From: Bombus terrestris
Lineage: Eukaryota > Arthropoda > Insecta > Hymenoptera > Apidae
DNA: 64,000 nucleotides
Assembly: GCF_910591885.1 (NCBI RefSeq)
Contig: NW_025963548.1
Coordinates: 7,617,501 to 7,681,500, forward strand
Direction of reading: 5' to 3'
The translations under genes and the position numbers were made by a program. Below, one piece after another: positions 10,391 to 25,019 of this stretch. The notes below the pieces were generated by a model. The model was not told where the DNA came from. It saw only the letters and a list, made by a program, of their open reading frames with translations, and made no database searches. The stretch's first letter is position 1, and each line of letters starts with the position of its first letter.

Positions 10391-11941
10391 GTTATAACGT
10401 ATAACGTTATATTGCATCACTATATGACGTATAACGTCATATTGCATGACTACAGGACGTATAACGTTATATTGCATCACTATAGGATGTAATACGTTAT
10501 GATATATTACGTTATTACGTATAACGTTTTATTGCATGACTATATGACGTATAACGTCATATTGCATGACTATAGGATTTATAACGTTATATTGCATGAC
10601 TACAGGACGTATAACGTTATATTGCATCACTATAGGATGTAATTCGTTATGATATATTACGTTATTACGTATAACGTTTTATTGCATCACTATATGACGT
10701 AGAATGTTATACTGCATCACTATATGACGTATAACGTCATATTGCATGACTATAGGACGTATAACGTTATATTGCATCACTACATGACGTATAACGTTAT
10801 ATTGCATCACTACATATCGCATTACTGAATGACGTATAACGTTATATAGCTTCTCTTTGTGACGTATAACATTATGAGCTATTCCGTTATAACGTATAAC
10901 GCTATATTGCACGACTATATGACGTATAACGTCACATTGCATGACTATAGGACGTATAACGCTATAGTGCATCACTATATGACGTATAACGTTAAATTGC
11001 ATCACTATAGGACGTATTACGCTATATACTATCACGTTATAACGTATAACGTTATATTGCATCACTATAGGATGTAATACGTTATGATATATTACGTTAT
11101 TACGTATAACGTTTTATTGCATGACTATATGACGTATAACGCCATATTGCATGACTATAGGACGTATAACGTTATATTGCATCACTACATGACGTATAAC
11201 GTTATATTGCATCACTATGGGACGTATTACGTTATATACTATTACGTTATAACGTATAACATTATACTGCATCACAATCGCACGTATAACGTTATATCGC
11301 ATTACTGAATGACGTATAACGTTATATAGCTTCTCTTTATGACGTATAACGTTATGAACTATTAGGTTATAACGTATAACGTTATATTGCACCACTATAT
11401 GACGTATAACGTCATATTGCATGACTACAGGACGTATAAAGTTATATTGCATCACTATATGACGTATAACGTCATATTGTATCACTATACGTCGTAGACC
11501 GTTATATTGTATTACTAAATGACGTATAACGTTATATAGCTTCTCTTTATGACGTGTAACGTTATGAACTATTACGTTATAACGTATAACGTTATATTGC
11601 ATCGCTATATGACTTATAACGTTAAATTGCATCACTATAGGACGTATTACGCTATATACTATCACGTTATAACGTATAACGTTATATTGCATTACTAACT
11701 GACGTATAACGTTATATTGCACCACTATTGATCGTATAACGTTATACACTATTACGCTATAACGTATAACGTTGTATTGCATCACTATAGGACGTAAACG
11801 ATACATCGCATTACTGAATGACGTATAACGTTATATAGCTTCTCTTTATGACGTATAACGTTATGAGCTATTCCGTTATAACGTATAACGCAATATTGCA
11901 TCACTATATGACGTATAACGTCATACTGCATGACTATAGGA
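10390..11941 (+). repeat. Mixed satellite monomers between larger duplications
   Basis: This stretch is made of the usual monomer types without a large local duplication. It contains the GGATGTAATTCG/GATATATTACG pair near 10640, a 15-bp deletion near 10815, and a block from about 11490 to 11800 that shares private variants with 52.8-53.1 kb. I see no non-repeat sequence in it. Confidence 0.85.
10805..10830 (+). repeat. Second half-monomer (15-bp) deletion
   Basis: CACTACAT runs directly into ATCGCATTACTGAATG. Compared with other copies, 15 bases (GACGTATAACGTTAT) are missing. With the junction near 4880, the register shifts by half a monomer twice in the first 11 kb. Confidence 0.75.
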
Positions 11942-13165
11942 CGTATAACGTTATATTGCATCACTACATAACGTATAACGTTATATTGCATCACTATATG
12001 ACGTATAACGATATATTGCATTACTAAACGACGTATAACGTTATATTGCATCACTATATGCCGTATAACGTTATATACTATAACGTTATGAAGGAATATC
12101 GTTATACTGCATCACTATATGACGTATAACGTTATATTGCATGACTATAGGACGTATAACGTTATATTGCATTGCTAAATGACGTATAACGTTATATTGC
12201 ACCACTATTGATCGTATAACGTTATATACTATTACGCTATAACGTATAACGTTGTATTGCATCACTATAGGACGTAAACGATACATCGCATTACTGAATG
12301 ACGTATAACGTTATATAGCTTCTCTTTATGACGTATAACGTTATGAACTATTCCGTTATAACTTATAACGCTATATTGCTTGACTATATGACGTATAACG
12401 TCATATTGCATGACTATAGGACGTATAACGTTATATTGCATCACTATATGACGTATAACGTTATATTGCACCACTATAGGACGTATTACGTTATATACTA
12501 TTACGTTATAACGTATAACGTTATACTGCATCACTATAGCACGTATAACGTTATATCGCATTACTGAATGACGTATAACGTTATATAGCTTCTCTTTATG
12601 ACGTATAACGTTATGAACTATTACGTTATAACGTATAACGTTATATTGCATCACTATATGACGTATAACGTCATATTGCATGACTATAGGACGTATAACG
12701 TTATATTGCATCACTATATGACGTATAGCGCTATATTGCATCACTATAGGTTGTAATACGTTATGACATATTACGTTATTACGTATAACGTTTTATTGCA
12801 TCACTATATGACGTAGAATGTTATACTGCATCACTATATGACGTATAACGTCATATTGCAGGACTATAGGACGTATAACGTTATATTGCTTCACTACATG
12901 ACGTATAACGCTATATTGCATCACTATAGGTTGTAATACGTTATGACATATTACGTTATTACGTATAACGTTTTAATGCATCACTACATGACGTATAACG
13001 TTATATTGCATCACTATAGGACGTATTACGTTATATTGCATCACTATATGACGTATAACGATATATTGCATTACTAAATGACGTATAACGTTATATAGCT
13101 TCTCTTTATGACGTGTAACGTTATGAACTATTACGTTATAACGGATAACGTTAAATTGCATCACT
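11942..13165 (+). repeat. 2.85-kb superunit, start of copy 1
   Basis: Sequence here recurs at 14791-16014 (offset 2,849 bp). It includes the 31-bp monomer at 12086, the 29-bp monomer with CGATACATCGC near 12270, the TTATAACTTATAACGC monomer and GGTTGTAATACG with GACATATTACG. After 13165 the copies differ by a one-monomer indel and by internal content, then realign near 14.0/17.2 kb. Confidence 0.85.
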
Positions 13166-14790
13166 ATAGGACGTATAACGTTATATTGCATCACTATATG
13201 TCGTAGAACGTCATATTGCATGACTACAGGACGTATAACGTTATATTGCATCACTATAGGATGTAATACGTTATGATATATTACGTTATTACGTATAACG
13301 TTTTATTGCATGACTATATGACGTATAACGTCATATTGCATGACTATAGGACGTATGACGTTATATTGCTTCACTACATGACGTATAACGCTATATTGCA
13401 TCCCTATAGGACGTATTACGTTATATACTATTACGTTATAACGTATAACGTTATACTGCATCACTATAGCACGTATAACGTTATATCGCATTACTGAATG
13501 ACATATAACGTTATATAGCTTCTCTTTATGACGTATAACGTTATGAACTATTACGTTATAACGTATAACGTTATATTGCATCACTATATGACATATAACG
13601 ATATATTGCAATACTAAATGACGTATAACGTTATATAGCTTCTCTTTATGACGTGTAACGTTATGAACTATTACGTTATAACGTATAACGTTATATTGCA
13701 TCACTATATGACGTATAACGTCATATTGCATGACTACAGGACGTATAAAGTTATATTGCATCACTATATGACGTATAACGTTATATTGCATCACTATATG
13801 TCGTAGAACGTTATATTGTATTACTAAATGACGTATAACGTTATATAGCTTCTCTTTATGACGTGTAACGTTATGAACTATTACGTTATAACGTATAACG
13901 TTATATTGCATCACTATATGACGTATAACGTTAAATTGCATCACTATAGGACGTATTACGCTATATACTATCACGTTATAACGTATAACGTTATATTGCA
14001 TTACTAAATGACGTATAACGTTATATTGCACCACTATTGATCGTATAACGTTATATACTATTACGCTATAACGTATAACGTTGTTTTGCATCACTATAGG
14101 ACGTAAACGTTATATCGCATTACTGAATGACGTATAACGTTATATAGCTTCTCTTTATGACGTATAACATTATGAGCTATTCCGTTATAACGTATAACGC
14201 TATATTGCAGGACTATATGACGCATAACGTCATATTGCATGACTATAGGACGTATAACGCTATATTGCATCACTATATGAGGTATAACGTTAAATTGCAT
14301 CACTATAGGACGTATTATGCTATATACTATCACGTTATAACGTATAACGTTATATTGCATCAATATATGACGTATAACGATATATTGCATTACTAAATGA
14401 CATATAACGTTATATAGCTTCTCTTTATGACGTGTAACGTTATGAACTATTACGTTATAACGGATAACGTTATATTGCATCACTATATGACGTATAACGT
14501 CATATTGCATGACTATAGGACGTATAACGTTATATTGCTTCACTACATGACGTATAACGCTATATTGCATCACTATAGGACGTATTACGTTATATAGTAT
14601 TATGTTATAACGTATAACGTTATACTGCATCACTATAGCACGTATAACGTTATATTGCATTACTGAATGACGTATAACGTTATATAGCTTCTCTTTATGA
14701 CGTATAACGTTATGAACTATTACGTTATAACGTATAACGTTATATTGCATCACTATATGACGTATAACGATATATTGCATTACTGAATGA

Positions 14791-16014
14791 CGTATAACGT
14801 TATATTGCATCACTACATAACGTATAACGTTATATTGCATCACTATATGACGTATGACGATATATTGCATTACTAAACGACGTATAACGTTATATTGCAT
14901 CACTATATGCCGTATAACGTTATATACTATAACGTTATGAAGGAATATCGTTATACTGCATCACTATATGACGTATAACGTTATATTGCATGACTATAGG
15001 ACGCATAACGTTATATTGCATTGCTAAATGACGTATAACGTTATATTGCACCACTATTGATCGTATAACGTTATATACTATTACGCTATAACGTATAACG
15101 TTGTATTGCATCACTATAGGACGTAAACGATACATCGCATTACTGAATGACGTATAACGTTATATAGCTTCTCTTTATGACGTATAACGTTATGAACTAT
15201 TCCGTTATAACTTATAACGCTATATTGCTTGACTATATGACGTATAACGTCATATTGCATGACTATAGGACGTATAACGTTATATTGCATCACTATATGA
15301 CGTATAACGTTATATTGCACCACTATAGGACGTATTACGTTATATACTATTACGTTATAACGTATAACGTTATACCGCATCACTATAGCACGTATAACGT
15401 TATATCGCATTACTGAATGACGTATAACGTTATATAGCTTCTCTTTATGACGTATAACGTTATGAACTATTACGTTATAACGTATAACGTTATATTGCAT
15501 CACTATATGACGTATAACGTCATATTGCATGACTATAGGACGTATAACGTTATATTGCATCACTATATGACGTATAGCGCTATATTGCATCACTATAGGT
15601 TGTAATACGTTATGACATATTACGTTATTACGTATAACGTTTTATTGCATCACTATATGACGTAGAATGTTATACTGGATCACTATATGATGTATAACGT
15701 CATATTGCAGGACTATAGGACGTATAACGTTATATTGCTTCACTACATGACGTATAACGCTATATTGCATCACTATAGGTTGTAATACGTTATGACATAT
15801 TACGTTATTACGTATAACGTTTTATTGCATCACTACATGACGTATAACGTTATATTGCATCACTATAGGACGTATTACGTTATATTGCATCACTATATGA
15901 CGTATAACGATATATTGCATTACTAAATGACGTATAACGTTATATAGCTTCTCTTTATGACGTGTAACGTTATGAACTATTACGTTATAACGGATAACGT
16001 TAAATTGCATCACT
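14791..16014 (+). repeat. 2.85-kb superunit, start of copy 2
   Basis: Partner of 11942-13165. Small differences include GACGCATAACG near 15001 against GACGTATAACG, and ATACCGCATC near 15373. The first of these is shared with copy 3 near 17880, so copies 2 and 3 are closer to each other than to copy 1. Confidence 0.85.
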
Positions 16015-17004
16015 ATATGACGTATAACGTCATATTGCATGACTACAGGACGTATAACGTTATATTGCATCACTATAGGTTGTAATACGTTATGACATAT
16101 TACGTTATTACGTATAACGTTTTATTGCATCACTATATGACGTAGAATGTTATACTGCATCACTATATGACGTATAACGTCATATTGCATGACAATAGGA
16201 CGTATAACGTTATATTGCTTCACTACATGACGCATAACGCTATATTGCATCACTATAGGACGTATTACGTTATATACTATTACGTTATAACGTATAACGT
16301 TATACTGCATCACTATAGCACGTATAACGTTATATCGCATTACTGAATGACGTATAACGTTATATAGCTTCTCTTTATGACGTATAACGTTATGAACTAT
16401 TACGTTATAACGTATAACGTTATATTGCATCACTATATGACGTATAACGTCATATTGCATGACTATAGGACGTATAACGTTATATTGCATCACTACATGA
16501 CGTATAACGTTATATTGCATCACTATAGGACGTATTACGTTATATACTATTACGTTATAACGTATAACGTTATACTGCATCACTATATGACATATAACGA
16601 TATATTGCAATACTAAATGACGTATAACGTTATATAGCTTCTCTTTATGACGTGTAACGTTATGAACTATTACGTTATAACGTATAACGTTATATTGCAT
16701 CACTATATGACGTATAACGTCATATTGCATGACTATAGAACGTATAACGTTATACTGCATCACTATAGCACGTATAACGTTATATCGCATTACTGAATGA
16801 CGTATAATGTTATATAGCTTCTCTTTATGACGTATAACGTTATGAACTATTACGTTATAACGCATAACGTTTAATTGCATCACTATATGACGTATAACGT
16901 CATATTGCATGACTATAGGACGTATAACGTTATATTGCATCACTACATGACGTATAACGTTATATTGCATCACTGTAGGACGTATAACGTTATATTGCAT
17001 CACT
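15568..17004 (+). repeat. 1.44-kb block, copy 1 (offset 3,869 bp)
   Basis: Matches 19437-20873. Both copies begin with the CGTATAGCGC monomer and contain two GGTTGTAATACG/GACATATTACG pairs, the ACGCATAACGC change and GTATAATGTTATATAGC. They separate where this copy goes on to TATACTATTACG and the other to GACATATAACGATAT. Confidence 0.82.
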
Positions 17005-17678
17005 ATAGGACGTATTACGTTATATACTATTACGTTATAACGTATAACGTTATACTGCATCACTATAGCACGTATAACGTTATATCGCATTACTGAATGA
17101 CGTATAACGTTATATAGCTTCTCTTTATGACGTATAACGTTATGAACTATTACGTTATAACGTATAACGTTATATTGCATCACTATATGACGTATAACGC
17201 TAAATTGCATCACTATAGGACGTATTACGCTATATACTATCACGTTATAACGTATAACGTTATATTGCATTACTAAATGACGTATAACGTTATATTGCAC
17301 CACTATTGATCGTATAATGTTATATACTATTACGCTATAACGTACAACGTTGTTTTGCATCACTATAGGACGTAAACGTTATATCGCATTACTGAATGAC
17401 GTATAACGTTATATAGCTTCTCTTTATGACGTATAACATTATGAGCTATTCCGTTATAACGTATAACGCTATATTGCAGGACTATATGACGTATAACGTC
17501 ATATTGCATGACTATAGGACGTATAACGCTATATTGCATCACTATATGAGGTATAACGTTAAATTGCATCACTATAGGACGTATTATGCTATATACTATC
17601 ACGTTATAACGTATAACGTTATATTGCATCACTATATGACGTATAACGTCATATTGTATGACTATAGGACGTATAACG

Positions 17679-18166
17679 TTATATTGCATCACTACATAAC
17701 GTATAACGTTATATTGCATCACTATATGACGTATGACGATATATTGCATTACTAAGCGACGTATAACGTTATATTGCATCACTATATGCCGTATAACGTT
17801 ATATACTATAACGTTATGAAGGAATATCGTTATACTGCATCACTATATGACGTATAACGTTATATTGCATGACTATAGGACGCATAACGTTATATTGCAT
17901 TGCTAAATGACGTATAACGTTATATTGCACCACTATTGATCGTATAACGTTATATACTATTACGCTATAACGTATAACGTTGTATTGCATCACTATAGGA
18001 CGTAAACGATACATCGCATTACTGAATGACGTATAACGTTATATAGCTTCTCTTTATGACGTATAACGTTATGAACTATTCCGTTATAACTTATAACGCT
18101 ATATTGCTTGACTATATGACGTATAACGTCATATTGCATGACTATAGGACGTATAACGTTATATTG
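17679..18166 (+). repeat. 2.88-kb superunit, truncated copy 3
   Basis: Matches 14800-15287 at offset 2,879 bp, including the 31-bp monomer at 17814 and the CGATACATCGC 29-bp monomer near 18000. Upstream, 17229-17629 matches about 13960-14360 at offset 3,269, so 390 bp (13 monomers) present in the preceding copy are missing here. After 18166 it joins a different block. Confidence 0.82.
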
Positions 18167-19440
18167 CATTACTAAATGACGTATAACGTTATGTAGCTTC
18201 TCTTTATGACGTGTAACGTTATGAACTATTACGTTATAACGGATAACGTTATATTGCATCACTATATGAAGTATAACGTCATATTGCATGACTACAGGAC
18301 GTATAACGTTATATTGCATCGCTATAGGATGTAATACGTTATGATATATTACGTTATTACGTATAACGTTTTATTGCATCACTATATGACGTAGAATGTT
18401 ATACTGCATCACTATATGACGTATAACGTCATATTGCATGACTATAGGACGTATAACGTTATATTGCATCACTACATGACGTATAACGTTATATTGCATC
18501 ACCATAGGACGTATTACGTTATATACTATTACGTTATAACGTATAACGTCATACTGCATCACTATAGCACGTATAACGTTATATCGCATTACTGAATGAC
18601 GTATAACGTTATATAGCTTCTCTTTATGACGTATAACGTTATGAACTATTACGTTATAACGCATAACGCTATATTGCATGACTATATGACGTATAACGTC
18701 ATATTGCATGACTATAGGACGTATAACGTTATATTGCATCACTACATAACGTATAATGTTATATTGCATCACTATATGACGTATAACGATATATTGCATT
18801 ACTAAATGACGTATAACGTTATATTGCATCACTATATGACGTATAACGTTATATACTATAACGTTATGAAGGAATATCGTTATACTGCATCACTATATGA
18901 CGTATAACGATATATTGCAATACTAAATGACGTATAACGTTATATAGCTTCTCTTTATGACGTGTAACGTTATGAACTATTACGTTATAACGTATAACGT
19001 TATATTGCATCACTATATAACGTATAACGTTATATTGCATCACTATATGTCGTAGAACGTTATATTGTATTACTAAATGACGTATAACGTTATATAGCTC
19101 CTCTTTATGACGTGTAACGTTATGAACTATTACGTTATAACGTATAACGTAATATTGCATCACTATATGAAGTATAACGTTAAATTGCATCACTATATGA
19201 CGTATTACGCTATATACTATCACGTTATAACGTATAACGTTATATTGCATTACTAAATGACGTATAACGTTATATTGCACCACTATTGATCGTATAACGT
19301 TATATACTATTACGCTATAACGTATAACGTTGTATTGCATCACTATAGGACGTAAACGTTATATCGCATTACTGAATGACGTATAACGTTATATAGCTTC
19401 CCTTTATGACGTATAACATTATGAGCTATTCCGTTATAAC
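18113..19440 (+). repeat. 1.33-kb block, copy 1 (offset 5,579 bp)
   Basis: Matches 23692-25019 almost base for base. It includes CATCACCATAGG, GTCATACTGC, the 31-bp monomer at 18864, TAGCTCCTCT and the 29-bp monomer near 19350. It ends where this copy reads GTATAGCGC and the partner reads GTATAACGC. Confidence 0.85.
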
Positions 19441-20873
19441 GTATAGCGCTATATTGCATCACTATAGGTTGTAATACGTTATGACATATTACGTTATTAC
19501 GTATAACGTTTTATTGCATCACTATATGACGTAGAATGTTATACGGCATCACTATATGACGTATAACGTCATATTGCAGGACTATAGGACGTATAACGTT
19601 ATATTGCTTCACTACATGACGTATAACGCTATATTGCATCACTATAGGTTGTAATACGTTATGACATATTACGTTATTACGTATAACGTTTTATTGCATC
19701 ACTACATGACGTATAACGTTATATTGCATCACTATAGGACGTATTACGTTATATTGCATCACTATATGACGTATAACGATATATTGCATTACTAAATGAC
19801 GTATAACGTTATATAGCTTCTCTTTATGACGTGTAACGTTATGAACTATTACGTTATAACGGATAACGTTAAATTGCATCACTATATGACGTATAACGTC
19901 ATATTGCATGACTACAGGACGTATAACGTGATATTGCATCATTATAGGTTGTAATACGTTATGACATATTACGTTATTACGTATAACGTTTTATTGCATC
20001 ACTATATGACGTAGAATGTTATACTGCATCACTATATGACGTATAACGTCATATTGCATGACTATAGGACGTATAACGTTATATTGCTTCACTACATGAC
20101 GCATAACGCTATATTGCAACACTATAGGACGTATTACGTTATATACTATTACGTTATAACGTATAACGTTATACTGCATCACTATAGCACGTATAACGTT
20201 ATATCGCATTACTGAATGACGTATAACGTTATATAGCTTCTCTTTATGACGTATAACGATATGAACTATTACGTTATAACGTATAACGTTATATTGCATC
20301 ACTATATGACGTATAACGTCATATTGCATGACTATAGGACGTATAACGTTATATTGCATCACTACATGACGTATAACGTTATATTGCATCACTATAGGAC
20401 GTATTACGTTATATACTATTACGTTATAACGTATAACGTTATACTGCATCACTATATGACATATAACGATATATTGCAATACTAAATGACGTATAACGTT
20501 ATATAGCTTCTCTTTATGACGTGTAACGTTATGAACTATTACGTTATAACGTATAACGTTATATTGCATCACTATATGACGTATAACGTCATATTGCATG
20601 ACTATAGAACGTATAACGTTATACTGCATCACTATAGCACGTATAACGTTATATCGCATTACTGAATGACGTATAATGTTATATAGCTTCTCTTTATGAC
20701 GTATAACGTTATGAACTATTACGTTATAACGCATAACGTTTAATTGCATCACTATATGACGTATAACGTCATATTGCATGACAATAGGACGTATAACGTT
20801 ATATTGCATCACTACATGACGTATAACGTTATATTGCATCACTATAGGACGTATAACGTTATATTGCATCACT
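19437..20873 (+). repeat. 1.44-kb block, copy 2 (offset 3,869 bp)
   Basis: Partner of 15568-17004. Private changes include ATACGGCATC near 19545, AACGTGATATTGC near 19928 and ACGATATGAACTATTACG near 20258. It is followed to 21630 by ordinary monomers, including two GGATAACGTTAAATTG blocks. Confidence 0.82.
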
Positions 20874-21630
20874 ATATGACATATAACGATATATTGCATT
20901 ACTAAATGACGTATAACGTTATGTAGCTTCTCTTTATGACGTGTAACGTTATGAACTATTACGTTATAACGGATAACGTTATATTGCATCACTATATGAC
21001 GTATAACGTCATATTGCATGCCTACAGGACGTATAACGTTATATTGCATCACTATAGGATGTAATACGTTATGAACTATTACGTTATAACGTATAACGTT
21101 ATATTGCATCACTATATGACGTATAAAGTCATATTGCATGACTATAGGACGTATAACGTTATATTGCATCACTACATGACGTATAACGTTATATTGCATC
21201 ACTATAGGACGTATTACGTTATATTGCATCACTATATGACGTATAACGATATATTGCATTACTAAATGACGTATAACGTTATATAGCTTCTCTTTATGAC
21301 GTGTAACGTTATGAACTATTACGTTATAACGGATAACGTTAAATTGTATCACTATATGACGTATAACGTCATATTGCATGACTACAGGACGTATAACGTT
21401 ATATTGCATCACTACATGACGTATAACGTTATATTGCATCACTATAGGACGTATTACGTTATATACTATTACGTTATAACGTATAACGTTATACTGCATC
21501 ACTATAGCACGTATAACGTTATATCGCATTACTGAATGACGTATAACTTTATATAGCTTCTCTTTATGACGTATAACGTTATGAACTATTACGTTATAAC
21601 GGATAACGTTAAATTGCATCACTATATGAC

Positions 21631-23051
21631 GTATAACGTCATATTGCATGACTACAGGACGTATAACGTTATATTGCATCACTACATGACGTATAACGTT
21701 ATACTGCATCACTATAGCACGTATAACGTTATATCGCATTACTGAATGACGTATAACGTTATATAGCTTCTCTTTATGACGTATAACGTTATGAGCTATT
21801 ACGTTATTACGTATAACGCTTTATTGCATCACTATATGACGTAGAATGTTATACTGCATCACTATATGACGTATAACGTCATATTGCATGACTATAGGAC
21901 GTATAACGTTATATTGCTTCACTACATGACGTATAACGCTATATTGCATCACTATAGGACGTATTACGTTATATACTATTACGTTATAACGTATAACGTT
22001 ATACTGCATCACTATAGCACGTATAACGTTATATCGCATTACTGAATGACGTATAACGTTATATAGCTTCTCTTTATGACGTATAACGTTATGAACTATT
22101 ACGTTATAACGTATAACGTTATATTGCATCACTATATGACGTATAACGTCATATTGCATCACTATAGGACGTATAACGTTATATTGCATCACTACATGAC
22201 GTATAACGTTATATTGCATCACTATAGGACGTATTACGATATATACTATTACGTTATAACGTATAAAGTTATACTGCATCACTATATGACATATAACGAT
22301 ATATTGCAATACTAAATGACGTATAACGTTATATAGCTTCTCTTTATGACGTGTAACGTTATGAACTATTACGTTATAACGTATAACGTTATATTGCATC
22401 ACTATATGACGTATAACGTCATATTGCATGACTACAGGACGTATAAAGTTATATTGCATCACTATATGACGTATAACGTTATATTGCATCACTATATGTC
22501 GTAGAACGTTATATTGTATTACTAAATGACGTATAACGTTATATAGCTTCTCTTTATGACGTGTAACGTTATGAGCTATTACGTTATAACGTATAACGTT
22601 ATATTGCACCACTATATGACGTATAACGTTAAATTGCATCACTATAGGACGTATTACGCTATATACTATCACGTTATAACGTATAACGATATATTGCATT
22701 ACTCATTGACGTATAACGTTATATTGCACCACTATTGATCGTATAACGTTATATACTATTACGCTATAACGGATAACGTTGCAGTGCATCACTATAGGAC
22801 GTAAACGTTATATCGCATTACTGAATGACGTATAACGTTATATTGCTTCTCTTCATGACGTATAACGTTATGAGCTATTCCGTTATAACGTATAACGCTA
22901 TATTGCATGACTATATGACGTATAACGTCATATTGCATGACTATAGGACGTATAACGTTATATTGCATCACTACATAACGTATAATGTTATATTGCATCA
23001 CTATATGACGTATAACGATATATTGCATTACTAAATGACGTATAACGTTAT
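21631..23051 (+). repeat. 1.4-kb block shared with 8.5-10 kb (offset 13,091 bp)
   Basis: Partner of 8540-9960. It carries private changes GCAGTGCATC near 22780 and GTATAAAGTTATACTGC near 22261. Its right end passes into a 31-bp GAAGGA monomer at 23093, which the 9.9-kb relative lacks. Confidence 0.78.
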
Positions 23052-23691
23052 ATTGCATCACTATATGACGTATAACGTTATATACTATAACGTTATGAAG
23101 GAATATCGTTATACTGCATCACTATATGACGTATAACGATATATTGCAATACTAAATGACGTATAACGTTATATAGCTTCTCTTTATGACGTGTAACGTT
23201 ATGAACTATTACGTTATAACGTATAACGTTATATTGCATCACTATATAACGTATAACGTTATATTGCATCACTATATGTCGTAGAACGTTATATTGTATT
23301 ACTAAATGACGTATAACGTCATATAGCTTCTCTTTATGACGTGTAACGTTATGAACTATTACGTTATAACGTATAACGTTATATTGCATCACTATATGAA
23401 GTATAACGTTAAATTGCATCACTATATGACGTATTACGCTATATACTATCACGTTATAACGTATAACGTTATATTGCATTACTAAATGACGTATAACGTT
23501 ATATTGCGCCACTATTGATCGTATAACGTTATATACTATTACGCTATAACGTATAACGTTGTATTGCATCACTATAGGACGTAAACGTTATATCGCATTA
23601 CTGAATGACGTATAACGATATATAGCTTCTCTTTATGACGTATAACATTATGAGCTATTCCGTTATAACGTATAACGCTATATTGCATCAC

Positions 23692-25019
23692 TATATGACG
23701 TATAACGTCATATTGCATGACTATAGGACGTATAACGTTATATTGCATTACTAAATGACGTATAACGTTATGTAGCTTCTCTTTATGACGTGTAACGTTA
23801 TGAACTATTACGTTATAACGGATAACGTTATATTGCATCACTATATGAAGTATAACGTCATATTGCATGACTACAGGACGTATAACGTTATATTGCATCG
23901 CTATAGGATGTAATACGTTATGATATATTACGTTATTACGTATAACGTTTTATTGCATCACTATATGACGTAGAATGTTATACTGCATCACTATATGACG
24001 TATAACGTCATATTGCATGACTATAGGACGTATAACGTTATATTGCATCACTACATGACGTATAACGTTATATTGCATCACCATAGGACGTATTACGTTA
24101 TATACTATTACGTTATAACGTATAACGTCATACTGCATCACTATAGCACGTATAACGTTATATCGCATTACTGAATGACGTATAACGTTATATAGCTTCT
24201 CTTTATGACGTATAACGTTATGAACTATTACGTTATAACGCATAACGCTATATTGCATGACTATATGACGTATAACGTCATATTGCATGACTATAGGACG
24301 TATAACGTTATATTGCATCACTACATAACGTATAATGTTATATTGCATCTCTATATGACGTATAACGATATATTGCATTACTAAATGACGTATAACGTTA
24401 TATTGCATCACTATATGACGTATAACGTTATATACTATAACGTTATGAAGGAATATCGTTATACTGCATCACTATATGACGTATAACGATATATTGCAAT
24501 ACTAAATGACGTATAACGTTATATAGCTTCTCTTTATGACGTGTAACGTTATGAACTATTACGTTATAACGTATAACGTTATATTGCATCACTATATAAC
24601 GTATAACGTTATATTGCATCTCTATATGTCGTAGAACGTTATATTGTATTACTAAATGACGTATAACGTTATATAGCTCCTCTTTATGACGTGTAACGTT
24701 ATGAACTATTACGTTATAACGTATAACGTAATATTGCATCACTATATGAAGTATAACGTTAAATTGCATCACTATATGACGTATTACGCTATATACTATC
24801 ACGTTATAACGTATAACGTTATATTGCATTACTAAATGACGTATAACGTTATATTGCACCACTATTGATCGTATAACGTTATATACTATTACGCTATAAC
24901 GTATAACGTTGTATTGCATCACTATAGGACGTAAACGTTATATCGCATTACTGAATGACGTATAACGTTATATAGCTTCCCTTTATGACGTATAACATTA
25001 TGAGCTATTCCGTTATAAC
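23692..25019 (+). repeat. 1.33-kb block, copy 2 (offset 5,579 bp)
   Basis: Partner of 18113-19440. Two visible differences are CATCTCTATATG near 24348 and again near 24618, against CATCACTATATG in copy 1. The part after the CACCATAGG monomer recurs again near 25570-25900 (offset 1,620). Confidence 0.85.
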